Position numbers and translations under genes: made by a program. The notes beneath the pieces were generated by a model that had not been told where the DNA came from, made no database searches, and was given only the letters and a program-made list of their open reading frames with translations. Shown one piece after another: positions 1-6,065 of a stretch of DNA of 8,064 bases. The stretch is from Streptosporangiaceae bacterium. Lineage in GTDB: Bacteria > Actinomycetota > Actinomycetes > Streptosporangiales > Streptosporangiaceae. Numbering within the stretch: position 1 is the stretch's first letter; the number at the start of each line of letters is the position of its first letter. Location of the stretch: contig JASIBJ010000173.1 of the NCBI GenBank assembly GCA_030045215.1, forward strand, positions 1 to 8,064, in the 5' to 3' direction.

Positions 1-695
1 GCTTCCTGGCTCGCGTAGAACACCGCCGCGGCGGCAACGTCCCTGGCCTCGCCGATCCTCCCGATGGGCGGCACCAGCCAGTCGTCGTCTGACTCGGGCG
101 TGTCGTCCTCGCCCGGCGGGGCCATATGCCGCATGCCGGGCTTGATGTCGCCCGGGCACACCACGTTCGAACGGACGCCGTCCGGGCCACCGTCGAGTGC
201 GAGCATCTTCCCGAGCATCACCACGGCCGCTTTGGTCACCGAGTACAGGCCGATTGCCTGCTCGCCCCAGATGCCCGCATCCGAGGCAACGTGGATCATG
301 CAACCGCGGCGGCCGGCCAGGTAGGGGTACGCGTGCTGCGCGTACAACAGGTAGCCGCGCACGTTGACGGCCATCACGCGGTCGTAGTCGGCCAGCGGGG
401 TGTCGATCAGCCGCGCGGTGACGCCGACGCCGGCGTTGTTGACCAGCACGTCGAGGCCGCCGAGGTGATCGGCCGCCGCGCGTACCGACGTCGCGACCGC
501 GGCCGGGTCGGCGGCGTCGGCGGCCAGGAAGCGAGCTCCCTCGCCCAGCACGCGTTCGGCCTGCAGTCCGAGATCACTATCGCGCCCCGTGATCACAACC
601 CGTGCGCCCTCGCGCAGGAAGCGCTCGGCGATGGCGAACCCCAGGCCGGTACTGCCGCCGGTGACAAGTGCGCAGCGGTCTTCCAGCAAGCCCAT
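1..695 (-). CDS. SDR-family NAD(P)-dependent oxidoreductase, C-terminus cut by window edge
   Basis: A classical short-chain dehydrogenase: cytoplasmic, using NAD(P)H to interconvert an alcohol and a carbonyl; the substrate cannot be told. Reading from ATG at 695-693, 231 residues lie in the window. Seen: the Rossmann nucleotide loop TGGSTGLG (residues 12-19), TGR at 36-38 (an arginine after beta-2, which usually favours NADP), the NNAG motif (86-89), and a full catalytic tetrad N111, S138, Y151, K155 (YSVTK). A CPGDI stretch near 182-186 matches the usual post-catalytic PG motif. Classical SDRs are about 250 residues, so only about 20 are missing. An in-frame GTG at 716-714 is an alternative start, but the ATG gives the normal family N-terminus. 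It begins 36 nt after the stop of the aldo/keto reductase on the same strand, with no terminator between, so co-transcription is likely. Family call is secure; substrate unknown. Confidence 0.93.
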   Translation of the reverse strand, partial: MGLLEDRCALVTGGSTGLGFAIAERFLREGARVVITGRDSDLGLQAERVLGEGARFLAADAADPAAVATSVRAAADHLGGLDVLVNNAGVGVTARLIDTPLADYDRVMAVNVRGYLLYAQHAYPYLAGRRGCMIHVASDAGIWGEQAIGLYSVTKAAVVMLGKMLALDGGPDGVRSNVVCPGDIKPGMRHMAPPGEDDTPESDDDWLVPPIGRIGEARDVAAAAVFYASQE

Positions 696-731
696 GGCCG
701 CAGTGTAGGAGCGCACGGCCGTCCGTGCGCA

Positions 732-1754
732 TTACCCGGCTGAACGGGCGACCTCCGCGCCCGCGCCCGCCGCCAGCTCGTCGATGGACGCCAGCTCTTC
801 CGGAGTGAAGGACGTGTGCCCGACGGCAGCCAGGTTCTCCTCCAGCTGCGCGACACTGCTGGCCCCGATCAGGGCCGAGGTGACGCGCGGATCACGCAGG
901 ACCCACGACAGCGCAAGCTGGGCCAGCGACTGGCCGCGGTCGCTCGCGATCTGGCCGAGCGCCCGGACGTGCGCGAGCTTCTGCTCGCTGATGTCGTCGG
1001 CGGACAGCGTGCCGTCCCGGCTGGCCCGTGAGCCCGCGGGAACGCCGCCGAGGTACTTGCCGGTCAGCACGCCCTGGGCCAGCGGGGAGAAGACGATGCA
1101 GCCGATCCCCTGACCGCCGAGCACGTCGAGCAGGCCGCCTTCGATCCAGCGGTCGAGCAGTGAATACGACGGCTGGTGGATCAGCAGTGGCGTGCCCATC
1201 GCGCGCAGGATCGCAGCGGCCTCGGTGGTCTGCTCCGCCGAGTACGACGAGATGCCGGCGTAGAGCGCCCGGCCGGACCTGACCGCCGTGTCGAGGGCGC
1301 CCATGGTCTCCTCGAGCGGGGTGTCAGGGTCGGGCCGGTGGCTGTAGAAGATGTCGACATAGTCCAGGCCCATCCTGGCCAGCGACTGGTCCAGGCTGGC
1401 CAGCAGGTACTTGCGCGAGCCCCATTCCCCGTACGGGCCTGGCCACATGTCCCAGCCGGCCTTGGTCGAGATCACCAGCTCATCGCGGTAGCCGCGCAGG
1501 TCCGTGCGCAGGATCTCGCCGAAGTTCGACTCGGCCGATCCGTACGGCGTGCCGTAGTTGTTGGCCAGGTCGATGTGCGTCACGCCGAGGTCGAACGCCC
1601 GCCGTATGATCGCCCGCTGCCGCGTCAACGGGTCATCCTCGCCGAAGTTCTGCCACAGCCCGAGCGAGATCTCCGGGAGCTGCAGCCCGCTGCGCCCGCA
1701 CCTGCGGTAGGGCATCTTTCCGTCATACCGGTCCGAGGCGGCTACATAGGTCAT
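732..1754 (-). CDS. YghZ/GPR-type aldo/keto reductase (probable L-glyceraldehyde 3-phosphate reductase)
   Basis: Aldo/keto reductase of the Kv-beta-like AKR14 group, typified by E. coli YghZ, which reduces L-glyceraldehyde 3-phosphate and other aldehydes with NADPH in the cytoplasm. The protein is 340 residues and tracks YghZ almost end to end from memory: MPYRRCGRSGLQLPEISLGL near the start, HIDLANNYG (60-68), STKAGWDMWPGPYG (96-109), SRKYLLASLDQSL (113-125), IFYSHRPD (135-142), and LLIHQPSYSLLDRW and LIGASSVAQLEEN later. The catalytic tetrad is complete: D62, Y67, K98, H139. The frame stays open to a TTG at 1781, but ATG 1754 aligns with the YghZ start; neither has a clear Shine-Dalgarno. 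It lies upstream of the SDR in a likely two-gene operon and diverges from the murA-like gene across 115 bp. The physiological substrate is inference: relatives may detoxify methylglyoxal or other aldehydes. Confidence 0.93.
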   Translation of the reverse strand: MTYVAASDRYDGKMPYRRCGRSGLQLPEISLGLWQNFGEDDPLTRQRAIIRRAFDLGVTHIDLANNYGTPYGSAESNFGEILRTDLRGYRDELVISTKAGWDMWPGPYGEWGSRKYLLASLDQSLARMGLDYVDIFYSHRPDPDTPLEETMGALDTAVRSGRALYAGISSYSAEQTTEAAAILRAMGTPLLIHQPSYSLLDRWIEGGLLDVLGGQGIGCIVFSPLAQGVLTGKYLGGVPAGSRASRDGTLSADDISEQKLAHVRALGQIASDRGQSLAQLALSWVLRDPRVTSALIGASSVAQLEENLAAVGHTSFTPEELASIDELAAGAGAEVARSAG

Positions 1755-1832
1755 GGTCAGCAGTCTGCCATTGCCGGTCAAAATCAGTCATCCCAGGCGC
1801 CTGCCCGCCGGGTTGTCCCTGCTCGCGAGGCT

Positions 1833-1862
1833 TTGGCGGAATGGGCGGGGAGTTCCTAGAGT
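1833..1862 (+). promoter_or_regulatory. Candidate promoter of the murA-like gene, leaderless geometry
   Basis: TTGGCG (1833-1838), an 18-nt spacer, then TAGAGT (1857-1862), with 7 nt to ATG 1870. This fits an actinobacterial housekeeping promoter (TTGnnn, TAnnnT) with transcription starting at or next to the A of the ATG. A competing reading is that GGGGAG at 1847-1852 is a Shine-Dalgarno for the in-frame GTG at 1861, 8 nt downstream; the two exclude each other. Pattern match only. Confidence 0.45.
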
Positions 1863-1869
1863 GGTAGCC

Positions 1870-3168
1870 ATGACGCAAACGTGGCAAGTCGAACCTTCCG
1901 GACCGCTGAGCGGCGATATCACGGTGCGCGGGTCCAAGAACGCGGTGACCAAGCACATGGTGGCGGCCATGCTCGGCCGGGGGCCGAGCAAGATCCGCAA
2001 CGCGCCCGAGGTGGGCGATGTGGACATTACCGCGGCGATGCTGGAGTCCGTCGGGTTCGAGGTACGCCGGGAGGGCGACGAGATCACGATCGGCCAGGGC
2101 CGAGCGCTGCAGCCACGAGTTCCGCAGGCATTCACCGGGCTCAACCGGATCCCGATCTTGATGCTCGGGCCGCTGCTGCACCGGACCGGAGAGGCCTTTG
2201 TGCCGCTGGTCGGTGGCGACGCGATCGGGCGGCGGCCGGTCGACTTTCACGTGGCGGCGCTGGAGGCTCTCGGCGCCGAGGTCAGTGTCGGCGCCGACGG
2301 CATCACGGCACGGGCCAGCCGGCTGCGCGGCACGCGCATCGACCTGCCCTACCCCAGCGTCGGGGCGACCGAGGCCGTGCTGCTGACCGCCGTGCTGGCC
2401 GAAGGAAAGACCGTGCTGCGCAACGCGGCGACCGAGCCAGAGGTGGTGGAACTCGCCCTGTTCTTGCAGCGGATGGGCGCCCACATCGAGCTCAGTCCGG
2501 AGCGGCGGATCATCATCGAGGGCGTGCGCGCGCTACGGGGCGCATCGACCCGGCTGGCCGGGGACCGGATTGAGGCCTTCTCGTACCTGGTGGCAGGGTT
2601 GATCACCCGCGGCGAGGTCCGGGTGCACGGCTGTCCGCAGGACCGGCTGGTCACCGCGATCACCACGCTGGCCAGGATGGGCGCCCGGTTCGAAATCACC
2701 GATGAGTGGATCACCGCGACGGCGACGACCGGACTGCGGCCCGCGGCCGTGCACACCGACACCCACCCCGGGTTCATGACCGACTGGCATCAGCCGCTGC
2801 TGGTGCTGTTCACGCAGGCCGACGGAATGTCGGTGCTGCACGAGACGGTCTTTGAGAACCGGCTCGTCTATGTGCCCGCCCTGCAGCAGATGGGTTGCGA
2901 GATCGAGGTGTTCGCGGCGTGCCTGGGCGGGCCGGCCTGCCGGTTCCATGACACGGACGCCGTACACTCCGCCGTTGTCCGCGGCGGATCCAAGCTGCAA
3001 GGCGCGGACGTGACGCTGCCCGACGTGCGGGCCGGCTTTTCCGGCGTGCTGGCAGCCGCCGTCGCGGATCAGCCGTCCGTGCTACGCGGCATCGCGCACA
3101 TCGAGCGTGGCTACCACCGGCCGTTCGAGCAGTTCACCTCCCTCGGACTGAGCCTGCGCCGCAGCTGA
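1870..3168 (+). CDS. murA: UDP-N-acetylglucosamine 1-carboxyvinyltransferase (MurA-like), Asp active-site form
   Basis: Transfers enolpyruvate from phosphoenolpyruvate to UDP-GlcNAc, the first committed step of peptidoglycan synthesis, in the cytoplasm. The 432-residue protein keeps the catalytic set of E. coli MurA: K23 and N24 (GSKNA; K22/N23 in E. coli), R93, R122 (RRPVD), D305 (GFMTDW) and R413 (HIERGY). The residue matching E. coli Cys115, the fosfomycin target, is D117 in VGGDAIG (codon GAC, 2218-2220), as in mycobacterial MurA. Compared with E. coli there are about 16 extra residues around 348-365, including C351 and C357 (CLGGPACRF). ATG 1870 gives the usual N-terminus; GTG 1861, four codons earlier, has a better-placed GGGGAG. 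It stands alone, divergent from the reductases and ahead of a sigma gene. It may be the essential MurA or a second paralogue; some nucleoside-antibiotic enolpyruvyl transferases also belong to this fold. Confidence 0.9.
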   Translation: MTQTWQVEPSGPLSGDITVRGSKNAVTKHMVAAMLGRGPSKIRNAPEVGDVDITAAMLESVGFEVRREGDEITIGQGRALQPRVPQAFTGLNRIPILMLGPLLHRTGEAFVPLVGGDAIGRRPVDFHVAALEALGAEVSVGADGITARASRLRGTRIDLPYPSVGATEAVLLTAVLAEGKTVLRNAATEPEVVELALFLQRMGAHIELSPERRIIIEGVRALRGASTRLAGDRIEAFSYLVAGLITRGEVRVHGCPQDRLVTAITTLARMGARFEITDEWITATATTGLRPAAVHTDTHPGFMTDWHQPLLVLFTQADGMSVLHETVFENRLVYVPALQQMGCEIEVFAACLGGPACRFHDTDAVHSAVVRGGSKLQGADVTLPDVRAGFSGVLAAAVADQPSVLRGIAHIERGYHRPFEQFTSLGLSLRRS

Positions 3169-3182
3169 GCGCCATGGCGCTC
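3167..3182 (+). terminator. Perfect 16-bp palindrome overlapping the murA-like stop codon
   Basis: GAGCGCCATGGCGCTC is a perfect palindrome that can fold as a 6-bp GC stem with a CATG loop; it starts inside the TGA stop. No T-tract follows, so it is at best a weak or accessory terminator, or a chance palindrome. Confidence 0.3.
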
Positions 3183-3194
3183 GCGAACACTCAC

Positions 3195-3233
3195 TGGCGT
3201 CGCCGCACCGCGTCGTGAGGCCGTGCGACGCCA
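3195..3233 (+). terminator. Inverted repeat downstream of the murA-like gene, probable terminator
   Basis: TGGCGTCGC (3195-3203) and GCGACGCCA (3225-3233) are exact 9-bp inverted arms around a 21-nt loop that can pair further (CGCAC with GTGCG). It lies 27 nt past the stop and about 100 nt before the sigma gene. There is no U-tract, which is common for actinobacterial terminators. A protein-binding site is the alternative. Confidence 0.45.
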
Positions 3234-3332
3234 CCCGGCCCTTCCGATGCAGCTGACCCGATCAGTTCCTCGGTGATGAGAGTCAGGGCCTGCTGAGGTG
3301 GACGATTCTTGGTCCTCATGCGTGTATAGGGC

Positions 3333-3830
3333 ATGGAACAGGACCAGCGCGAGTTCGCCGAGTTCTACGCCACGGCCTGGAGTGACTGCCTGCGGATTGT
3401 CATGGTCAGCGTGGCTGACCGGCCGCTGGCCGAGGACCTGGTGGCGGAGGCCTTCACCAAGGCGTGGGCGTCGTGGCGGAAGGTACGCGGGCTGGACGAG
3501 CCACGAGCGTGGGTCATCCGTACCGCGATGAACGCACGCGTGTCCTGGTGGCGGCGGCACCGCCGCGAGGTGACGCTGGGCAGCCACAACACCATGGCGG
3601 CCAGCAGTCAGGACCTGGCCGTCGATAGCTCCCTGGTGACCGCGTTGCGGCGGCTGCCGGTCCGGCAGCGCGAGGTGATCGCGCTGCGGCTACTGCTCGA
3701 CCTGGACACCGGCACCACCGCCAAGATGCTCGGCATTTCCAGCAGCACCGTCACCACCCACCTGCACCGGGCCATCGGCGCTCTGCGCCGCGAGATCATT
3801 GCCCTCGACGATCAGGAGTTGGCGCTGTGA
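3333..3830 (+). CDS. ECF (group 4) RNA polymerase sigma factor, SigE-like actinobacterial type
   Basis: A 165-residue ECF sigma factor: only regions 2 and 4, directing RNA polymerase to a small regulon. Region 2 spans about residues 7-75, with the LAEDLVAEAF core of region 2.2 (32-41) and a basic end with tandem tryptophans (SWWRRHRR, 71-78). A short linker leads to region 4 (about 100-153), with LRRLPVRQREVIALR (105-119) and the helix-turn-helix TAKMLGISSSTVTTHLHR (129-146). Length is normal and no extra C-terminal domain is present. Start choice is forced: a TAG stop lies at 3327-3329 in frame and the next ATG, at 3402, would cut into region 2. No Shine-Dalgarno is well placed, so the message may be leaderless, though I could not place a convincing -10. 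Its TGA overlaps the GTG of the following membrane-protein gene by 4 nt, the standard sigma/regulator arrangement. The signal sensed is unknown. Confidence 0.93.
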   Translation: MEQDQREFAEFYATAWSDCLRIVMVSVADRPLAEDLVAEAFTKAWASWRKVRGLDEPRAWVIRTAMNARVSWWRRHRREVTLGSHNTMAASSQDLAVDSSLVTALRRLPVRQREVIALRLLLDLDTGTTAKMLGISSSTVTTHLHRAIGALRREIIALDDQELAL

Positions 3831-4510
3831 ACAACGACCACACCTATAACGCAATCACCGGCCGTCTCGCCAGGATGCGGGACTCCCTCTGGGAGGAGAC
3901 ATACCCGATCATCCCGGCCGCCGAGATCATCGCCAGGGCCCGCCGTCGCCGCCTACGGCGACGCCTGGCCTCCGGCACAACCGGAGTCCTGGCACTGGCG
4001 GCCGGGGCGGCAGTTGCCGTGACCGCGCTGCTGCCAGCCAGTCACCCGGCCAGCCACCAGCGCAGCCATCCTGCTCAAGCCCAGCTGGCGGCCTGGACAG
4101 TGACCAAGGAGGCTGACGGCAAGATCCTAATCATAATCCGCGAGTTTCGCGATCCGGCCGCACTGCAACGCAGACTCCGCGCCGATGGCATCCCGGCCAG
4201 CGTCGTGTTCTATCCGGGCCGATTGCCGGCCGGCCTAAGTCCATTGCGCATCGTCCAGTTCAAGGGCAACCCGTGCCAGGAATACGGCGGCGGGGAAAGC
4301 CAGGCGCAGAACGTGGTGCAGGGCCCGCCGTGGCACGAGGTCGTTCAACCCTCGGCCATCCCCAGCGGTGCTGGCGTCCAGTGGGTTGCCAGCAGAAACA
4401 TCGGTTACTATCCCCTGTCGCTGCTCCGGCCGGGCCAGCGCTCCAAGGATGGGCCGATCGCGCTCTTGGAGTGGCTGGTCCAAGCCAGCCCACAATGCAG
4501 CGGCAGCTGA
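3827..4510 (+). CDS. Single-pass membrane protein paired with the ECF sigma factor, putative anti-sigma/regulator
   Basis: 227 residues, no family I can name with certainty. Starts at GTG 3827, overlapping the sigma stop (GTGA), with AGGAG at 3814-3818 spaced 8 nt, so translation is probably coupled. Order: a cytoplasmic N-terminus (1-46) with an amphipathic stretch and a very basic patch RARRRRLRRRL (37-47), one hydrophobic segment (about 49-70, SGTTGVLALAAGAAVAVTALL), a His/Ser/Pro-rich spacer (72-84), then an extracytoplasmic domain with WTVTKEADGKILIIIREF (90-107), DPAALQRRLRADGIPASV and two cysteines, C150 and C224, which could form a disulfide. The positive-inside rule puts the N-terminus inside. 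The zinc anti-sigma motif HxxxCxxC is absent, so if this is the anti-sigma it is not of the ZAS type. Function is inferred from the overlap and topology alone. Similar sigma/membrane-protein pairs are, as I recall, frequent in actinobacteria. Confidence 0.8.
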   Translation: MNNDHTYNAITGRLARMRDSLWEETYPIIPAAEIIARARRRRLRRRLASGTTGVLALAAGAAVAVTALLPASHPASHQRSHPAQAQLAAWTVTKEADGKILIIIREFRDPAALQRRLRADGIPASVVFYPGRLPAGLSPLRIVQFKGNPCQEYGGGESQAQNVVQGPPWHEVVQPSAIPSGAGVQWVASRNIGYYPLSLLRPGQRSKDGPIALLEWLVQASPQCSGS

Positions 4511-4545
4511 GCCCTCCGCCGATCACCCGGAGACTCTCATCGCCC

Positions 4546-4585
4546 GGCCGGAGGGCCACGCGCCGACCCGCGCGGCCCTCTGGCC
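4546..4585 (+). terminator. Strong GC hairpin terminating the sigma/membrane-protein operon
   Basis: 4546-4562 pairs with 4569-4585 around a 6-nt loop (CCGACC): a 17-bp stem with one A/C mismatch and one G-U pair, nearly all other pairs G-C. It begins 35 nt after the TGA at 4508-4510. No T-run follows (ATAACCGG), as is usual for terminators in high-GC actinobacteria. It is the strongest hairpin I found in the window. Confidence 0.7.
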
Positions 4586-4602
4586 ATAACCGGCGAGCAG
4601 CC

Positions 4603-4640
4603 TTAGAAGTGGTACAACCTGTCGTACTACTACCGAGGGA
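4603..4640 (+). promoter_or_regulatory. Palindromic operator/promoter-like region, antitoxin-type
   Basis: An imperfect 22-bp palindrome at 4609-4630 (8 of 11 pairs match), with GGTAC and GTACT half-site cores, sits directly before GAGGGA (4635-4640), a Shine-Dalgarno 9 nt ahead of ATG 4650. TTAGAA (4603-4608) and TACTAC (4625-4630), 16 nt apart, are weak -35/-10 candidates that would put the palindrome inside the promoter. GTAC-centred palindromes at the promoter are known for YefM-type antitoxin autoregulation. What it regulates now is inference: the small ORF and the GNAT-AAA gene are directly downstream. Confidence 0.45.
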
Positions 4641-4649
4641 ATGACCGTC

Positions 4650-4754
4650 ATGTCGATCGCCGCGAGCGGGCATCGCGGCGGCCACGAGAGCGCCGGGCCC
4701 GTCTCAGGTCAGCAGTCCCCGGAGGGCTGGCGGCCAGGACCGGGGGAACACTGA
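4650..4754 (+). pseudogene. Short ORF (34 aa) whose first codons resemble a YefM antitoxin start
   Basis: ATG 4650 is 9 nt after GAGGGA, a good ribosome site; an in-frame ATG at 4641 sits too close to it. The peptide begins MSIAASGHR, close to the MSITASEAR start I know from actinobacterial YefM antitoxins (6 of 9 identical). It then turns into low-complexity Gly/Pro/Ser/His sequence and stops at TGA 4752-4754. No antitoxin fold could be made from it and no toxin follows. Readings, in order of preference: the 5' scar of a deleted antitoxin gene, a translated leader coupled to the next gene (its stop is 4 nt before GTG 4759), or chance. Too short for a firm call. Confidence 0.35.
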
Positions 4755-4758
4755 CCTG

Positions 4759-6042
4759 GTGACGCCCTGGCGAATCCGCGACTTCCACGAGGACGACCTT
4801 GATGCCGTCATCCGCCTCTGGGATGACCCGGCGGCTGGCGGAACATCGCCGGTGTTCGGGGTCTCTGACCTGATCGGGGCTGTTCGTGCCGATTCGCCCG
4901 CCGTGGTAGCGGCAGTGGGCGAAGAAGTTGTCGGCGCCGTGGTCGCGACCGTCAGCGGCGCCCGCGCGCAGCTGATGCGGATCAGCCTGGCCGCGGGCTG
5001 GCGCCGGCAGGGTATCGGCAGCGCGCTGCTCACCGAGCTCGAGCGACGGCTGGTCGCCACAGGAGCCCACCGGATCACATGCCTGCTGGCGGCCGGCAAC
5101 GAGGTGGGCGCGCTGGCGCTGGAGAACTGCGGTTACAGCGTGCACCCCGCCATGCGGCTCTACGAGAAGCTTGAGCCGGTTGGCCCGGGCGATGTGGGAA
5201 TCCTGGCCCAGCTCGGCGGGCGCATGATCCGGGCGGGGTCCTGGGCGCAGCTCAGCGGCATGGCCAGAGAAAAGGAGCTGATCGAGCGCCGCGTCATCCT
5301 GCCGCTGGCCAATTCTCAGGTCGCTGGCCGGCTCGGGCTGGTGCCGCCGCACACGGTCATCTTGTTCGGGCCGCCGGGTACCGGCAAGACGACGTTCGCC
5401 AAGGGCGTCGCGTCCAGGCTCGGCTGGCCGTTCGTGGAGCTGTTCCCGTCCCGGCTGGCGGGCGCCTCGCCGGGCGGGCTTCCGGCCGCGCTGCGCGAGG
5501 CATTCGGCTTGATCGCCGAGCTCGACAAGGTCGTGGTCTTCATCGACGAAGTCGAGGAGATCGCCGGCTCGCGCCGTCAGGGCGCAGGGGCCGCCGGTCC
5601 CGGGGTCACAAACGAGATGCTGAAGCTGATCCCGCCGTTCCGCGAGCAAGAACAGCGGCTGCTGATCTGCGCAACCAACTCGGTGCGAGACCTGGACACG
5701 GCCTTCCTGCGGCACGGGCGGTTCGACTACGTAATCCCCGTCGGACCGCCCGACGACCAGGCGCGGCAGGCGATCTGGGAGCGGTACATGACCCAGATGC
5801 CGCACTCCGGAGTTGACATGGCGGCGATAACCGGGCACTCGAACCTGTTCACGCCAGCCGATATCGAGTTCGCCGCGAGGCGGACGGCCCAGCTCGTGTT
5901 CGAGCGCGTCGTGCTCGACCACGGCGAGGAAGTCGTGACAACCGCCGACGCCCTGGCCGGCATCGAGCAGACGAGGCGAACGCTAGCGCCCGAGACCGTC
6001 GAGCAGTTCGAGCAGGACATCGAAAGCTATGCCCGGCTGTGA
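4759..6042 (+). CDS. GNAT acetyltransferase-AAA+ ATPase fusion protein
   Basis: 427 residues, two domains. Residues 1-137 are a GNAT N-acetyltransferase: ITC-type N-terminus WRIRDFHEDDLDAVIRLW, a beta-hairpin region, the acetyl-CoA loop WRRQGIGSALL (81-91) and the closing NEVGALALENCGYSVHPAMRLYEK region. A short linker leads to a FtsH/VPS4-like AAA+ module (about 160-427): Walker A GPPGTGKT (204-211), Walker B VVVFIDEVEE (258-267), sensor 1 LLICATN (301-307), arginine-finger candidates R318 and R321 (LRHGRFD), and a C-terminal lid with TPADIEFAARR (365-375). Both sites look intact, so an ATP-driven, probably oligomeric machine with acetylation activity is expected; the acetyl acceptor and the AAA substrate are unknown. 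GTG 4759 follows GGGGGA (4742-4747) at 11 nt. I recall this pairing being annotated as bifunctional in actinobacteria, without a role. It is convergent with the MFS gene. Confidence 0.9.
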   Translation: MTPWRIRDFHEDDLDAVIRLWDDPAAGGTSPVFGVSDLIGAVRADSPAVVAAVGEEVVGAVVATVSGARAQLMRISLAAGWRRQGIGSALLTELERRLVATGAHRITCLLAAGNEVGALALENCGYSVHPAMRLYEKLEPVGPGDVGILAQLGGRMIRAGSWAQLSGMAREKELIERRVILPLANSQVAGRLGLVPPHTVILFGPPGTGKTTFAKGVASRLGWPFVELFPSRLAGASPGGLPAALREAFGLIAELDKVVVFIDEVEEIAGSRRQGAGAAGPGVTNEMLKLIPPFREQEQRLLICATNSVRDLDTAFLRHGRFDYVIPVGPPDDQARQAIWERYMTQMPHSGVDMAAITGHSNLFTPADIEFAARRTAQLVFERVVLDHGEEVVTTADALAGIEQTRRTLAPETVEQFEQDIESYARL

Positions 6043-6065
6043 TCGGCGGCAGCGCGGCAGGAGGC

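Noticed and set aside
126..743. 205-residue plus-strand frame at the left end
   Set aside because: It is antisense to the SDR, whose complete set of catalytic motifs fixes the coding strand.
1755..1781. TTG start at 1781 for the aldo/keto reductase
   Set aside because: It adds nine residues absent from YghZ-type enzymes, whose N-terminus aligns with ATG 1754.
1723..2484. 253-residue minus-strand frame over the murA-like gene
   Set aside because: No recognisable motifs; opposite a gene with all MurA catalytic residues.
4648..5922. 424-residue open frame on the minus strand opposite the GNAT-AAA gene
   Set aside because: Composition is Arg/Gln/His/Asp-rich without motifs; the plus strand carries clear Walker and GNAT motifs. 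It is an antisense shadow of high-GC coding DNA.
6043..6065. Bidirectional terminator between the convergent GNAT-AAA and MFS genes
   Set aside because: Only 23 bp, with no inverted repeat I could pair convincingly.
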